Below are positions 35,499 to 44,150 of a stretch of DNA of 64,000 nt, one piece after another; positions within the stretch are counted from its first letter, which is position 1, and every line of letters starts with the position of its first letter. Under the pieces are notes generated by a model that searched no databases, was not told where the DNA came from, and saw nothing but the letters and a program-made list of their open reading frames with translations. This stretch comes from JAGLSB01 sp023135955 (GTDB lineage Bacteria > Bacteroidota > Bacteroidia > Bacteroidales > GCA-2748055), in contig DAOVIO010000003.1 in the NCBI GenBank assembly GCA_030673645.1, positions 1-64,000 of the forward strand, written 5' to 3'. The translations under genes were made by a program, and so were the position numbers.

Positions 35499-35506
35499 CA
35501 AATGTA
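35499..35506 (-). promoter_or_regulatory. -7 element before ppdK
   Basis: TACATTTG on the minus strand matches TAnnTTTG exactly and lies about 75 nt before the chosen start. No TTG is present at the expected -33 place, so the promoter call is moderate. Confidence 0.4.
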
Positions 35507-35585
35507 TTTAAAATAAATGTAAAATTATTCTAAATAAGCATAATTAAATGTAGTTAACTGATAATGAGAATAGTGTGTAGAAAGA

Positions 35586-36488
35586 TTATTCAGACCTTGG
35601 GTGAAAACTCATAATTGTATCCCTAAGATACTCACGATCAATATGAGTATATATCTCTGTTGTCAGAATTGATTCATGTCCTAACATTTCCTGAACGGCT
35701 CTAAGATCGGCTCCACCCTCAATAAGATGTGTTGCAAAGGAATGTCTTAATGTATGCGGACTAATCGTTTTGGGAATATTTATCTTTTCAGCAAGTTGCT
35801 TGATAATCGTAAATATCATTACACGAGTAAGCCCCTTCCCCCGACGGTTCAAAAACAAAACATTTTCAAATTTATTATCAATGAAGGCTAATAATTTTCT
35901 ACTCTGCAAATAATTCCGAATCTCTATGATTGCTCTGTTACCAATAGGAATTAGTCTTTCCTTTTCACCTTTCCCCTTAACTTTAATATAGGATTTATCC
36001 AGATACATATCACTTATTCTCAGATTAATAAGTTCTGAAACCCTTAATCCGCAGCTATATAAGACTTCGATAATGGCTTTATTCCTGTGACCTTCTGGCT
36101 TACTGAGATCTATTGCATCAATTAATGAATCAATTTCCTCAACACTTAATACTTCCGGTAACTTTTTCCCAATTCTAGGACCTTCAATCAAGGCACTTGG
36201 ATCCTCCAAGATTAAATCTTCCATTAATAAATACTTAAAATAGGCTTTTAATCCCGAAATTAATCGAGCCTGACTCCTGGGACTCATTCCAAGTTCATTA
36301 ATAAACTTTAGAAAATCATCCAAATGAGAAGAAGTAATCTGCTCAGGTCTGACATCCAATTTTCGATTATCAAGAAACTGCAATAATTTCTTCAAATCAG
36401 CAGAATATGCTTCAACCGAATTCTCAGACAAAGATTTTTCAAGCCTCAAAAAATATTGAAAATCACGCAAGCTATCCTCCCAGTTCAT
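35586..36488 (-). CDS. xerD: tyrosine recombinase XerD
   Basis: It is probably the site-specific recombinase that resolves chromosome dimers at dif with a partner, and has 300 residues. The N-terminal SAM-like DNA-binding domain covers about 1-90. The catalytic residues are all visible: Arg in CGLRVSELINLR, Lys in VKGKGEKERLIPIG, HTLRHSFATHL, the His in LGHESILTTEIYTHI, and Tyr in the same stretch. The LGHESILTT form is typical of XerC/XerD rather than of phage integrases. It stands alone; no mobile element is nearby. Confidence 0.9.
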   Translation of the reverse strand: MNWEDSLRDFQYFLRLEKSLSENSVEAYSADLKKLLQFLDNRKLDVRPEQITSSHLDDFLKFINELGMSPRSQARLISGLKAYFKYLLMEDLILEDPSALIEGPRIGKKLPEVLSVEEIDSLIDAIDLSKPEGHRNKAIIEVLYSCGLRVSELINLRISDMYLDKSYIKVKGKGEKERLIPIGNRAIIEIRNYLQSRKLLAFIDNKFENVLFLNRRGKGLTRVMIFTIIKQLAEKINIPKTISPHTLRHSFATHLIEGGADLRAVQEMLGHESILTTEIYTHIDREYLRDTIMSFHPRSE

Positions 36489-36641
36489 AATTCCTATATT
36501 AAATTTGGCTGGTTAATACACAATGTTTTCTACGATATTAATTTCCAAAGGTTACAAACCAAGTGATAGGCCATGATTAAAGAAAAGAATAAATAAAAAC
36601 ATGGTAAATACCGTTCTTCTACTTTTTTGCCAATTTATATT

Positions 36642-37223
36642 TTAAGGTATTCTTTCAAGTGCAAGAATAAGTGAAATCCCAAGAGCAGCACCAGAAATTA
36701 ACAAATTCCAATCCCGGCGCTTTACACCCATAATATCTACTATCAATAAGCTAAGTCCCATAACAATAAGAACAATTAATATTTGTCCTAACTCAATCCC
36801 AATATTAAAAGATAACAGTGGTAAGATTAGAGAATCTTCTCCCGAAATCATTGCTCTCAGGTAATTTGAGAAACCTAATCCATGAATTAATCCGAAAAAT
36901 AATGCAGCTGAATATTTTAATCGATGTGAAGAATTTACAAATTTGTCCGATTTTTGCAGAACGTTAACCAGGGCTGTCAGAAATATTGTAACAGGAATCA
37001 AAAATTCGATCCAAGCGGTTGATATTTTTATAATATTCAAGGAAGCCAGTACAAGAGTAATTGAATGTCCAACCGTAAATGCAGTAATCAGGATGAGTAA
37101 TTTTTTCCAAAACTTTATTGGATATACAATAGTTAGTGTTAGTATAAATAAAATATGATCATATCCATTAATGTCAGCAATATGATCGATGCCCAGTTTT
37201 AAATAAAGGTCAAAAATACTCAT
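36642..37223 (-). CDS. HupE/UreJ-like membrane protein
   Basis: A 193-residue inner-membrane protein with six hydrophobic segments. It has the family signature GYDHILFILTLTI near the N-terminus and HSITLVLASL, which with later His residues (FFGLIHGLGFSNYL) form a metal site in HupE and UreJ nickel/cobalt transporters. In Bacteroidota relatives the transported ion is unknown. Its promoter overlaps that of the divergent DUF6702 gene, and DUF6702/HupE pairs recur, so the two probably work together; that is inference. Confidence 0.8.
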   Translation of the reverse strand: MSIFDLYLKLGIDHIADINGYDHILFILTLTIVYPIKFWKKLLILITAFTVGHSITLVLASLNIIKISTAWIEFLIPVTIFLTALVNVLQKSDKFVNSSHRLKYSAALFFGLIHGLGFSNYLRAMISGEDSLILPLLSFNIGIELGQILIVLIVMGLSLLIVDIMGVKRRDWNLLISGAALGISLILALERIP

Positions 37224-37261
37224 TATATCAATAAATTATATTTGGTTTTAATTATGTAATA

Positions 37262-37269
37262 CAAATCTA
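37262..37269 (-). promoter_or_regulatory. -7 element of the HupE-like gene
   Basis: TAGATTTG on the minus strand matches TAnnTTTG exactly, about 40 nt before the ATG at 37223. It is next to the plus-strand -33 element at 37271, so the divergent promoters touch. Confidence 0.42.
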
Positions 37270-37270
37270 A

Positions 37271-37299
37271 TTGACAAATGTTATAAATCATTAATTTTG
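37271..37299 (+). promoter_or_regulatory. promoter of the DUF6702-T9SS cargo operon
   Basis: TTG at 37271-37273 is followed after 18 nt by TAATTTTG at 37292-37299, an exact match to the Bacteroidota -33/-7 pattern. Transcription would begin near 37306, leaving a 5' UTR of about 130 nt that contains the GAATGAGG repeats. Confidence 0.6.
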
Positions 37300-37378
37300 G
37301 GATGAAAATTTTTCAAGAAAAAATTTCAGAAATATATGAGCATAGATCAATAAAGAATATTGTTTATGTTTGAAGTCT

Positions 37379-37422
37379 GAATGAGGGAATGAGGGAATGA
37401 GGGAATGATTGAATGATTGAAT
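37379..37422 (+). repeat. 8-bp tandem repeat in the DUF6702 5' UTR
   Basis: Three copies of GAATGAGG are followed by two copies of GAATGATT and a partial GAAT, five and a half units in all. It lies 17 nt before the ATG of the DUF6702 gene, so within its predicted leader. Confidence 0.75.
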
Positions 37423-37438
37423 AAATATTTAAGACAGG

Positions 37439-37930
37439 ATGAGGGGATTTTTGATAATATTATTTTTGTTAGTTTTTCAAACACAGGTTAGTTACAGTCA
37501 CCCTATTCATGTTTCAATATGTAATATTGAAATTGATAAGGATACAATGACTGTTTCGATGAAATTATTTAAGGATGATTTTCAATTGGCAATCGAACAT
37601 AATTTCGGAAAATATATTGTTTTGGAAAACGCAGATAACATTCCTGAAAATAAGATGATTGAGGATTATATCCATAATATGTTTAGCCTGATAGCAAACA
37701 CAAGAGATACACTCAAGCTAAAATATAAAAATAATGAATTAAATGAAGAAGCCATCTGGCTTAATTACAAATGTTATGTTTCTGGGTTGAAAAATATTCA
37801 TATTTATAATTCAATTTTTCTGGATATATACCATGACCAAACTAATCTCGTTATTATTAATTTCAATGGCAAGCAAAACGGATATCGCTTTAATTCAAAA
37901 AACACCGCTGAACAAATTGATCTAAAATGA
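37439..37930 (+). CDS. DUF6702 family secreted protein
   Basis: A 163-residue protein with a signal peptide (MRGFLIILFLLVFQTQVSYS) and then HPIHVSICNIEID, the opening typical of the DUF6702 family. The mature part is predicted mostly beta (TVSMKLFKDDFQLAI, WLNYKCYVSG). The function is unknown. Relatives often lie beside HupE-like genes, as here. It overlaps the next gene by four bases (ATGA), so translation is coupled. Confidence 0.8.
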   Translation: MRGFLIILFLLVFQTQVSYSHPIHVSICNIEIDKDTMTVSMKLFKDDFQLAIEHNFGKYIVLENADNIPENKMIEDYIHNMFSLIANTRDTLKLKYKNNELNEEAIWLNYKCYVSGLKNIHIYNSIFLDIYHDQTNLVIINFNGKQNGYRFNSKNTAEQIDLK

Positions 37931-40575
37931 ACTATATGATTAAATATATTCGATTTGGATTGATGATACAGATTTTGTTATTATCTGTATGCTTTTCCGC
38001 ATCAGCCACTCATAACCGAGCCGGTGAAATTACTTTACGACAAATATCTGAATTAACTTACGAAATAAAGATAACTACATTTACTTATACTCTGAGTGCT
38101 GCAGATCGCCGCGAATTAGAAGTTCAATGGGGAGATAATACGGTCTCACTTGCCAGCAGGGATACCATTACAATTCTACCTAATTATTATCAACGAAATG
38201 TATATATAGCTCAACATACTTTTCCCGGCCCTGGAACTTATGAGATAGTTGTTGAGGATCCAAATCGTAATCTAGGGGTAAAAAATATTCCTAATTCGGT
38301 AAATGTTATTTTTTCGGTCAAAACAATAATTACTGTTAATCCGGATCTTGGAAATAATAATACTCCTGTTCTACTTAATTACCCTATTGACAAAGCCGCC
38401 TTAAATAATGTTTTTATTCATAACCCTGCTGCTTTTGATTTTGATGGAGACAGTATTTCTTACAGACTAACAGTATGCACAAAGGAAAATGGGGAGGAAA
38501 TAATCGATTATGAATACCCTGCAGCATCTGACACCTTGTACGTAAATCCCATAACGGGAGATCTTGTTTGGGATTCACCGGTTGACACAGGAATATATAA
38601 TATTGCGATGGATATTGAAGAATGGAGACAAGGAGTTAAAATTGGAAATATCGCCAGAGATATGCAGGTGGAGGTTTTCAAAACTTTAAATAATCCACCG
38701 GTAAACGACAGCCTACAGAATTTCTGTATTCTAGCCGGAACAATATTTCAGGTTGCCATACATTCAACAGATATTGATAATGACAGCCTTTCACACTTCA
38801 TTACCGGTGGCCCCTTTGCTTATGACGATGGTAAAGCATACCTAGAAGAACTTTCTCGATCGGATGGAGATTTAACGACATTATTTACATGGGAAACATC
38901 TTGCGGACAGGCAAGAAATCAACCTTATCTGGTGATAATTAAAACAGAAGATCATAATAGCGATATAAGTCTGGTCGATATCGATAATATTTCAATTAAA
39001 GTTCTAGCCCCACCTCCGGCAACACCCGAATTAATTCCTTCGAGTGTCTCGACTAATATTCTGTGGGATAAATATAATTGTGAAGATATTCTTGGTTATA
39101 ATGTTTACAGGAGAGAAGGCTCATATATTCATGAATATGATTCCTGTAGCCCTGGATTGCCAGAATACACAGGTTATGAATTGATAGCCCGAACCAATTC
39201 CTTTTCCGATACAACTTATCTTGACAATAACAATGGCTCTGGCTTATTTCAGGGAATTGAGTATTGTTATAGGATTACCGCTATTTTAACAGATGGTTCA
39301 GAAAGTTTCCCCAGTGAAGAAAACTGCACTAACCTTGTTTCAGGATCTCCTTCCATTTTGGAGGTATCTGTTGAAGATTATGCAATAAATGGTTCTATTG
39401 AGGTTGTCTGGGCAAAACCTCAGAATCTTGACACTCTGGATGCCTACGGTCCTTATAAATATTTAATATATAGATCAGATGATCTATGGGGAAATAATCT
39501 GTCTATTATCGACAGCTTTGGTACCGCAAATCTGGATGATACTATTTATATTGACAATGGATTGAATACAACTGAATTCCCTTACTCCTATTCTGTTGAA
39601 TTATACAATGATGAATCGGGAAATAGATTTAAAATTGGAAAACCCGAGATCGCCTCCAGTTTTTATCCTGAAATATCGGAACATGACAATGAACTCCTGT
39701 TAAAATTTAGACGTAACGTTCCCTGGCTGAACACTTCATATACAATATTCCGATACAATGATTTAAGTGGTATTTTTGATTCTATTGGCAATACAACAAA
39801 GGAATTCTATGATGATATTGAATTAATAAATAATAAGGAATACTGTTATTATATCCAATCTGAAGGGATTAGGGAATTGAATAATATTGAGTATCAAAAT
39901 AACAATACTTCACATCAAAATTGTGGCATACCTATCGATACAATTCCTCCTTGTCCTCCTTTCCTTGAGGTGCAGTCAAGTTGTGACAGTCTTTTTAATA
40001 ATTTAAATTGGCAATACTCATCCTCTCAGGAAGAATGCTCCGAAGATATTGTTAAGTATCGAATATATTATACAAACCAATTGAATATAGAACACGTTGT
40101 ACTTGACAGCATTGAAGGAAAGGAAAATACCAGTTACTGGCATTTTCCAGGTATAGAAACAGGTTTAGCAGCAAGTTATTTTGTGACAGCTATCGATTCT
40201 TTTGGGAATGAAAGCGAGCCCTCTGTTAAAGTTATTGTTGATAATTGCATAAAATATGCTATCCCAAATGTCTTTAGTCCTAATAATGATAACTATAACG
40301 ACATTCTAAGACCCTATGAATACCAGGATGTTGAAAAAATTGATCTGAGTATATTTAATAGGTGGGGGCAGGTAATATTCGAAACTGAAGACCCGGAAAT
40401 ATTCTGGAATGGTAAACATCAGAAAACTAATGAACTCGTTTCTCCAGGAGTATATTATTATATTTGTGATGTTTACGAAAAAAGAATAAGTGGAATACAA
40501 GTGCGAAATATAGTAGGTTTTATTCATATTTTTCATGAAAAAGGAGCAATTAACACTGATGAAGTTGAATTTTAA
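37927..40575 (+). CDS. type IX secreted cargo with type B C-terminal domain
   Basis: An 882-residue exported protein: a signal peptide to about residue 27 (SASA), then THNRAGEITLRQI, an opening common among gliding-motility-type surface proteins. The middle consists of several beta-sandwich, fibronectin III-like domains with FDFDGDSISYR and repeated Cys. The C-terminal domain (about 778-870) has AIPNVFSPNNDNYND and DLSIFNRWGQVIFE, the gliding motility-associated (T9SS type B) signal; relatives are secreted by T9SS with SprF-like partners. It overlaps the DUF6702 gene by 4 nt and extends 17 nt into the TPR gene. Confidence 0.88.
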   Translation: MNYMIKYIRFGLMIQILLLSVCFSASATHNRAGEITLRQISELTYEIKITTFTYTLSAADRRELEVQWGDNTVSLASRDTITILPNYYQRNVYIAQHTFPGPGTYEIVVEDPNRNLGVKNIPNSVNVIFSVKTIITVNPDLGNNNTPVLLNYPIDKAALNNVFIHNPAAFDFDGDSISYRLTVCTKENGEEIIDYEYPAASDTLYVNPITGDLVWDSPVDTGIYNIAMDIEEWRQGVKIGNIARDMQVEVFKTLNNPPVNDSLQNFCILAGTIFQVAIHSTDIDNDSLSHFITGGPFAYDDGKAYLEELSRSDGDLTTLFTWETSCGQARNQPYLVIIKTEDHNSDISLVDIDNISIKVLAPPPATPELIPSSVSTNILWDKYNCEDILGYNVYRREGSYIHEYDSCSPGLPEYTGYELIARTNSFSDTTYLDNNNGSGLFQGIEYCYRITAILTDGSESFPSEENCTNLVSGSPSILEVSVEDYAINGSIEVVWAKPQNLDTLDAYGPYKYLIYRSDDLWGNNLSIIDSFGTANLDDTIYIDNGLNTTEFPYSYSVELYNDESGNRFKIGKPEIASSFYPEISEHDNELLLKFRRNVPWLNTSYTIFRYNDLSGIFDSIGNTTKEFYDDIELINNKEYCYYIQSEGIRELNNIEYQNNNTSHQNCGIPIDTIPPCPPFLEVQSSCDSLFNNLNWQYSSSQEECSEDIVKYRIYYTNQLNIEHVVLDSIEGKENTSYWHFPGIETGLAASYFVTAIDSFGNESEPSVKVIVDNCIKYAIPNVFSPNNDNYNDILRPYEYQDVEKIDLSIFNRWGQVIFETEDPEIFWNGKHQKTNELVSPGVYYYICDVYEKRISGIQVRNIVGFIHIFHEKGAINTDEVEF

Positions 40576-41785
40576 AATTATCTTCCTCCTATTGCTAGCA
40601 ACTAGCATTAAGGGTATTGGACAAAGACTTCCTGATGAGTATCTATTATCTGGCATGGCGATGTATGAAAGAGATATAAAAGATTCATCATTGATATATT
40701 TCAAAAAATCTTTGGAAATCAAGCCCGATAATTCTGACTCTCATTTTTATCTTGGAAAGTTATATTTTGATATGAATAACAATTCTGAGGCTATTAAACA
40801 TTTTCTCTTTGTTGAAAAGAAACAAACTGGGCGAGCTTCTTTTATGCTGGTTAAGGCTTATGCCCAAATAGGAGAAATTGAGAAGGCAATAGAATTTCTT
40901 GAGATTCATTTAAGATCTAATTACAAACTCCCTGAGAGTAAAATATTTTTGGATCCAGTGATTCAAAAACTTGAAAATAATGGTTTATGGATTGATTTCT
41001 GGAAGAACAATAATTCATATTCAGGATTTGACGAGGCAATAGCTTCAATAAACTACTTAATAAAAACTAAAGAATATCTTGAAGCTATCAATTTAATAAC
41101 TGAAAGTTTGAAAAAAGCTTATCGAAAGCCTCCCCTTCTGGCATTAAGAGCGGAAATTTATGATATGCTTGAAAATTATAGTCTCGCGATTGAAGATTTG
41201 AATAATGCTATCCCAGGTGATAAAAGAAATCCAGAGTTATATATTTTCAGAGCAAAAGTTCTAATGAAGGAGCATAAATATAAAGCTGCACTTAAAGATC
41301 TTGATATTGCCTTGAAGTATACACCCGAAAATTTTAGTATTTATCCCTTAAGAGCTATGGCTGAGCAAAAGTCTGGTTTTTTAGAACGCGCCCAATCGGA
41401 CATGAACTTTTATCTAAGATATTTTCCTGAAGATGATAATGCATGGTATGGTTTTGGTGAAATATACAAATCAGAAGGTCTCTACTTCGATGCCTTAAAA
41501 TGCTTTAATAAATGTCTTAGCTTAGATAAAACTAAATCTGAGTATTATTTATCCAGAGGTGAAACATATTTTAATACGCGAACTTTCAAGTATGCAAATA
41601 ATGATCTTGCAATGGCTCTCGATTTGGATCCGCGGAATGCAAAGGCATATTTCATTAAGGGCCAAACAAGTCTCAAGCTAGGTGATAAGGATCATGCATG
41701 TTATTGTTTTCAGAAAGCATTTGAATACGGGATGAGGGAATCATATAATGAGATGATTAAAAATTGTCCGCCAGAAAATAACTAG
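40559..41785 (+). CDS. exported TPR repeat protein
   Basis: I start at the ATG at 40559 (MKLNFKIIFLLLLATSIKGIGQ), giving 408 residues with a signal peptide; AAAGGAG lies about 12 nt before. About nine TPR helix pairs fill the rest, for example KDSSLIYFKKSLEIKPDNSD, PENFSIYPLRAMAEQ and SLDKTKSEYYLSRGE. The protein likely acts as a scaffold in the envelope. It overlaps the end of the T9SS cargo gene and is followed closely by the HEAT-like gene, so it is part of the same unit. Confidence 0.8.
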   Translation: MKLNFKIIFLLLLATSIKGIGQRLPDEYLLSGMAMYERDIKDSSLIYFKKSLEIKPDNSDSHFYLGKLYFDMNNNSEAIKHFLFVEKKQTGRASFMLVKAYAQIGEIEKAIEFLEIHLRSNYKLPESKIFLDPVIQKLENNGLWIDFWKNNNSYSGFDEAIASINYLIKTKEYLEAINLITESLKKAYRKPPLLALRAEIYDMLENYSLAIEDLNNAIPGDKRNPELYIFRAKVLMKEHKYKAALKDLDIALKYTPENFSIYPLRAMAEQKSGFLERAQSDMNFYLRYFPEDDNAWYGFGEIYKSEGLYFDALKCFNKCLSLDKTKSEYYLSRGETYFNTRTFKYANNDLAMALDLDPRNAKAYFIKGQTSLKLGDKDHACYCFQKAFEYGMRESYNEMIKNCPPENN

Positions 41786-41787
41786 AA

Positions 41788-42339
41788 ATGGAGACAAGAG
41801 GAACAGAAATTACTGTCAAAGAATGGATCAAAAGGCTTCAATCTGAAGATGATATTTTAGTTAAGAAAACTATTACTGAGTTAAGAGATAAAGGAAGTAA
41901 TGAATTAATCCCAGAATTAGGAAATCTTCTTAAAAACAAAGCTACTGAAGAAATTTCTACTTCAGTAATAAGCTTCTTCAGGGATCTTAAGCTTCAGGAC
42001 AGCGTTCCTGCGTTTGTGCAAGTGCTAAAAGAAAGTAAAGAGTTACCTGAATTCTCCTCCTTAGTTTCTGCCGCCTGGGAAAATGGACTCGATTATTCAG
42101 AACATCTGGAGTTCTTTATTAATCTGATTCTTGATGAAGATTTTATCATAGCAATGGAATCCTTCACTGTTGTAGAAGAGAATGTAGAAAATCTTAATCA
42201 GCAAAAGAGAATTCAATTCAGCAAATATATTACTAAAAGAATGAAGTTTGTTTCTGAAGATAAAGCAAGCTTAGTGAAAGAATTGCTTTCTATAGTAGAT
42301 ATTGCACCTGGACCTTTCAGTCTGGACGAATCAGAATAA
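41788..42339 (+). CDS. HEAT-like repeat protein
   Basis: A 183-residue helical protein starting 2 nt after the TPR gene. It has no signal peptide, and helical repeats similar to HEAT/ARM modules (DILVKKTITELRDKGSNELIPELGNLLKN, in two halves). The C-terminal tail is acidic with FSLDESE. A protein-protein scaffold is the most likely role; I recognise no specific family. It is convergent with the DHOD-like gene, with only 15 nt between the stops. Confidence 0.7.
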   Translation: METRGTEITVKEWIKRLQSEDDILVKKTITELRDKGSNELIPELGNLLKNKATEEISTSVISFFRDLKLQDSVPAFVQVLKESKELPEFSSLVSAAWENGLDYSEHLEFFINLILDEDFIIAMESFTVVEENVENLNQQKRIQFSKYITKRMKFVSEDKASLVKELLSIVDIAPGPFSLDESE

Positions 42340-42354
42340 TTTCTAAAGGGGATC

Positions 42355-43332
42355 TCAATGTAAATTAGAGAAATATTTCATAAACTGAGATCTTTCATAT
42401 ACTAGAGGATCATTTAAATTCGAATAATTCATTTTACCCCTGAAGTCGTCAATAGATTTATATTTATTAGTTAACATCCATGTTTCCAGCTTATCAATCA
42501 AATCTGTTAGGTACTCAACACCATTTTTATATAGAACAGAACAGATTTGAACTGTAGTTGCTCCTGCCAATAATAATTTAATTACTGCCTCGCCAGAATG
42601 AACACCGGTTGATGCTGCTATATTCATTTCTGGAACTTCACCTGAGACTATACCTGTCCAACGAAGTGTATTTCTAAGATCAGAAGGTGAACTGAAAACT
42701 TCAGAGCTAACCATTGTCATATCATCCAAATCAATATCGGGAGAATAAAAGCGGTTAAACATAACAACGCCATCAGCTTTTCTGAAATATAGCTGATTTA
42801 CCAAATTAAGAGGATTAGTAAATTGAGATCCAATTTTTATTATTATTGGGATATTAATAAGTTCTTTTAGTTTCTCAATAACTTCAAAATAAACAGCTTC
42901 ATAATCATGTGCAGATTTATTTTTATCAAGTGGCAGAATAAACAGATTCAGTTCAAGTGCATCAGCCCCAGCCTCTTCAATGCGGCTCGCAAAGTTGACC
43001 CACTCACCAGAAGAAACACAATTAATACTGGCAATAATTGGTATCTGGACAGCCTTTTTTGCACTTCGGATTAATTCAAGATATTCCCCAACAGAATTTT
43101 CTTTTGAATACCTCTTAACATAATCGTAAGCTTCAGGATAATCGGATGTATCAGCCAAGGCATCAACATCAAACATTATCTGCTCCTCAAATAAAGATTT
43201 AATTACTACTGCACCAGCACCAAGAGAGTCAAACTTTCTGATGCGATCTAGTGAACTAGTAAGTCCAGAGCTACTTATAATAAATGGATTCCTGAGTTTA
43301 AGACCTGCATAAGTAGTATTTAAGTTTGCCAT
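42355..43332 (-). CDS. dihydroorotate dehydrogenase-like protein
   Basis: From the ATG at 43332 the protein has 325 residues and the flavin-binding TIM-barrel fold of dihydroorotate dehydrogenase. LKLRNPFIISSSGLTS is the N-terminal FMN loop; ASINCVSSGEW and AAGTTVQICSVLYKNG-like loops follow. Where true PyrD proteins show NxSCPN, this one reads ALELNLFILPL, so the substrate may differ. I would not call it PyrD. It follows YggS by 10 nt. Confidence 0.75.
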   Translation of the reverse strand: MANLNTTYAGLKLRNPFIISSSGLTSSLDRIRKFDSLGAGAVVIKSLFEEQIMFDVDALADTSDYPEAYDYVKRYSKENSVGEYLELIRSAKKAVQIPIIASINCVSSGEWVNFASRIEEAGADALELNLFILPLDKNKSAHDYEAVYFEVIEKLKELINIPIIIKIGSQFTNPLNLVNQLYFRKADGVVMFNRFYSPDIDLDDMTMVSSEVFSSPSDLRNTLRWTGIVSGEVPEMNIAASTGVHSGEAVIKLLLAGATTVQICSVLYKNGVEYLTDLIDKLETWMLTNKYKSIDDFRGKMNYSNLNDPLVYERSQFMKYFSNLH

Positions 43333-43342
43333 TTTTTCCTTA

Positions 43343-44020
43343 TTAGTTAGTGTAATTTCTAATTCCAAATATCAAGCTACCTATTCTTATTATTGTGGAA
43401 CCTTCATCCAATGCAACTAAATAATCATCTGACATACCCATAGATAATTCTTTAAAATGAGTATTGTTTTTAAAATGTTTCTCTTTTATCTCTTCAAAAA
43501 TAAGTTTTAGATTCCTGAATTCCTCTTTCACCTGAATAAAATTATCAGTAAAAGTTGCCATCCCCATCAATCCTGAGATAATAACACTCCCAAACTCTTC
43601 CTTTTTCAGCTCATCAAGAAAAAACGGCAATTCCTCCTCGCTTAAGCCAAACTTTGTTTCTTCCTGTGCTATGTGAACCTGAATAAGACAGTTTATCTTT
43701 CGATTATTCCTTACTGCCTCTTTATTTATTGTCCTGAGGAGTTTCAAACTATCGACTGCATGGATTAAATTAACAAAAGGAGCTATATATTTTACTTTAT
43801 TAGATTGAAGATGTCCAATCATGTGCCATTCAATATCATCAGGAAGGTTCTCTGCTTTTCTTACAAGTTCTTGAACCTTATTTTCACCAAAAATTCGCTG
43901 ACCCTCATCGTACAATTTTAAAATCTCCTCTTCAGGCTTGGTTTTCGAAACAGCAACAAGCTTTATCTCAGAAGTTAATTGTTTTCTAAACTCCAGATAT
44001 TTTTCTTTTGTCTCAGACAT
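43343..44020 (-). CDS. YggS/PLPBP family PLP homeostasis protein
   Basis: A 225-residue single-domain PLP protein of the alanine racemase TIM-barrel fold. LVAVSKTKPEEEILKLYDEG carries the PLP-binding Lys, followed by FGENKVQEL, IEWHMIGHLQSNK, LIQVHIAQEETKFGLS, and the phosphate-binding ELSMGMSDDYLVALDEGSTIIRIG. Members regulate free PLP; they are not racemases. It lies 10 nt before the DHOD-like gene on the same strand. Confidence 0.94.
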   Translation of the reverse strand: MSETKEKYLEFRKQLTSEIKLVAVSKTKPEEEILKLYDEGQRIFGENKVQELVRKAENLPDDIEWHMIGHLQSNKVKYIAPFVNLIHAVDSLKLLRTINKEAVRNNRKINCLIQVHIAQEETKFGLSEEELPFFLDELKKEEFGSVIISGLMGMATFTDNFIQVKEEFRNLKLIFEEIKEKHFKNNTHFKELSMGMSDDYLVALDEGSTIIRIGSLIFGIRNYTN

Positions 44021-44150
44021 GAATCAAAATTAAATAAATATGAGAGAAAATGAATCTGAATAGGTCAATGTTTTTTTTCCAGATCCTCTCCAACTTTCTT
44101 TGACCTGTAAATTTACAAATACCTTAAAATGATCCAATTAATCCAAGCCT

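Noticed and set aside
35586..36488. Tyrosine recombinase as part of a mobile element
   Set aside because: Length, LGHESILTT motif and single-gene context fit a housekeeping XerD; I see no attachment sites or cargo genes.
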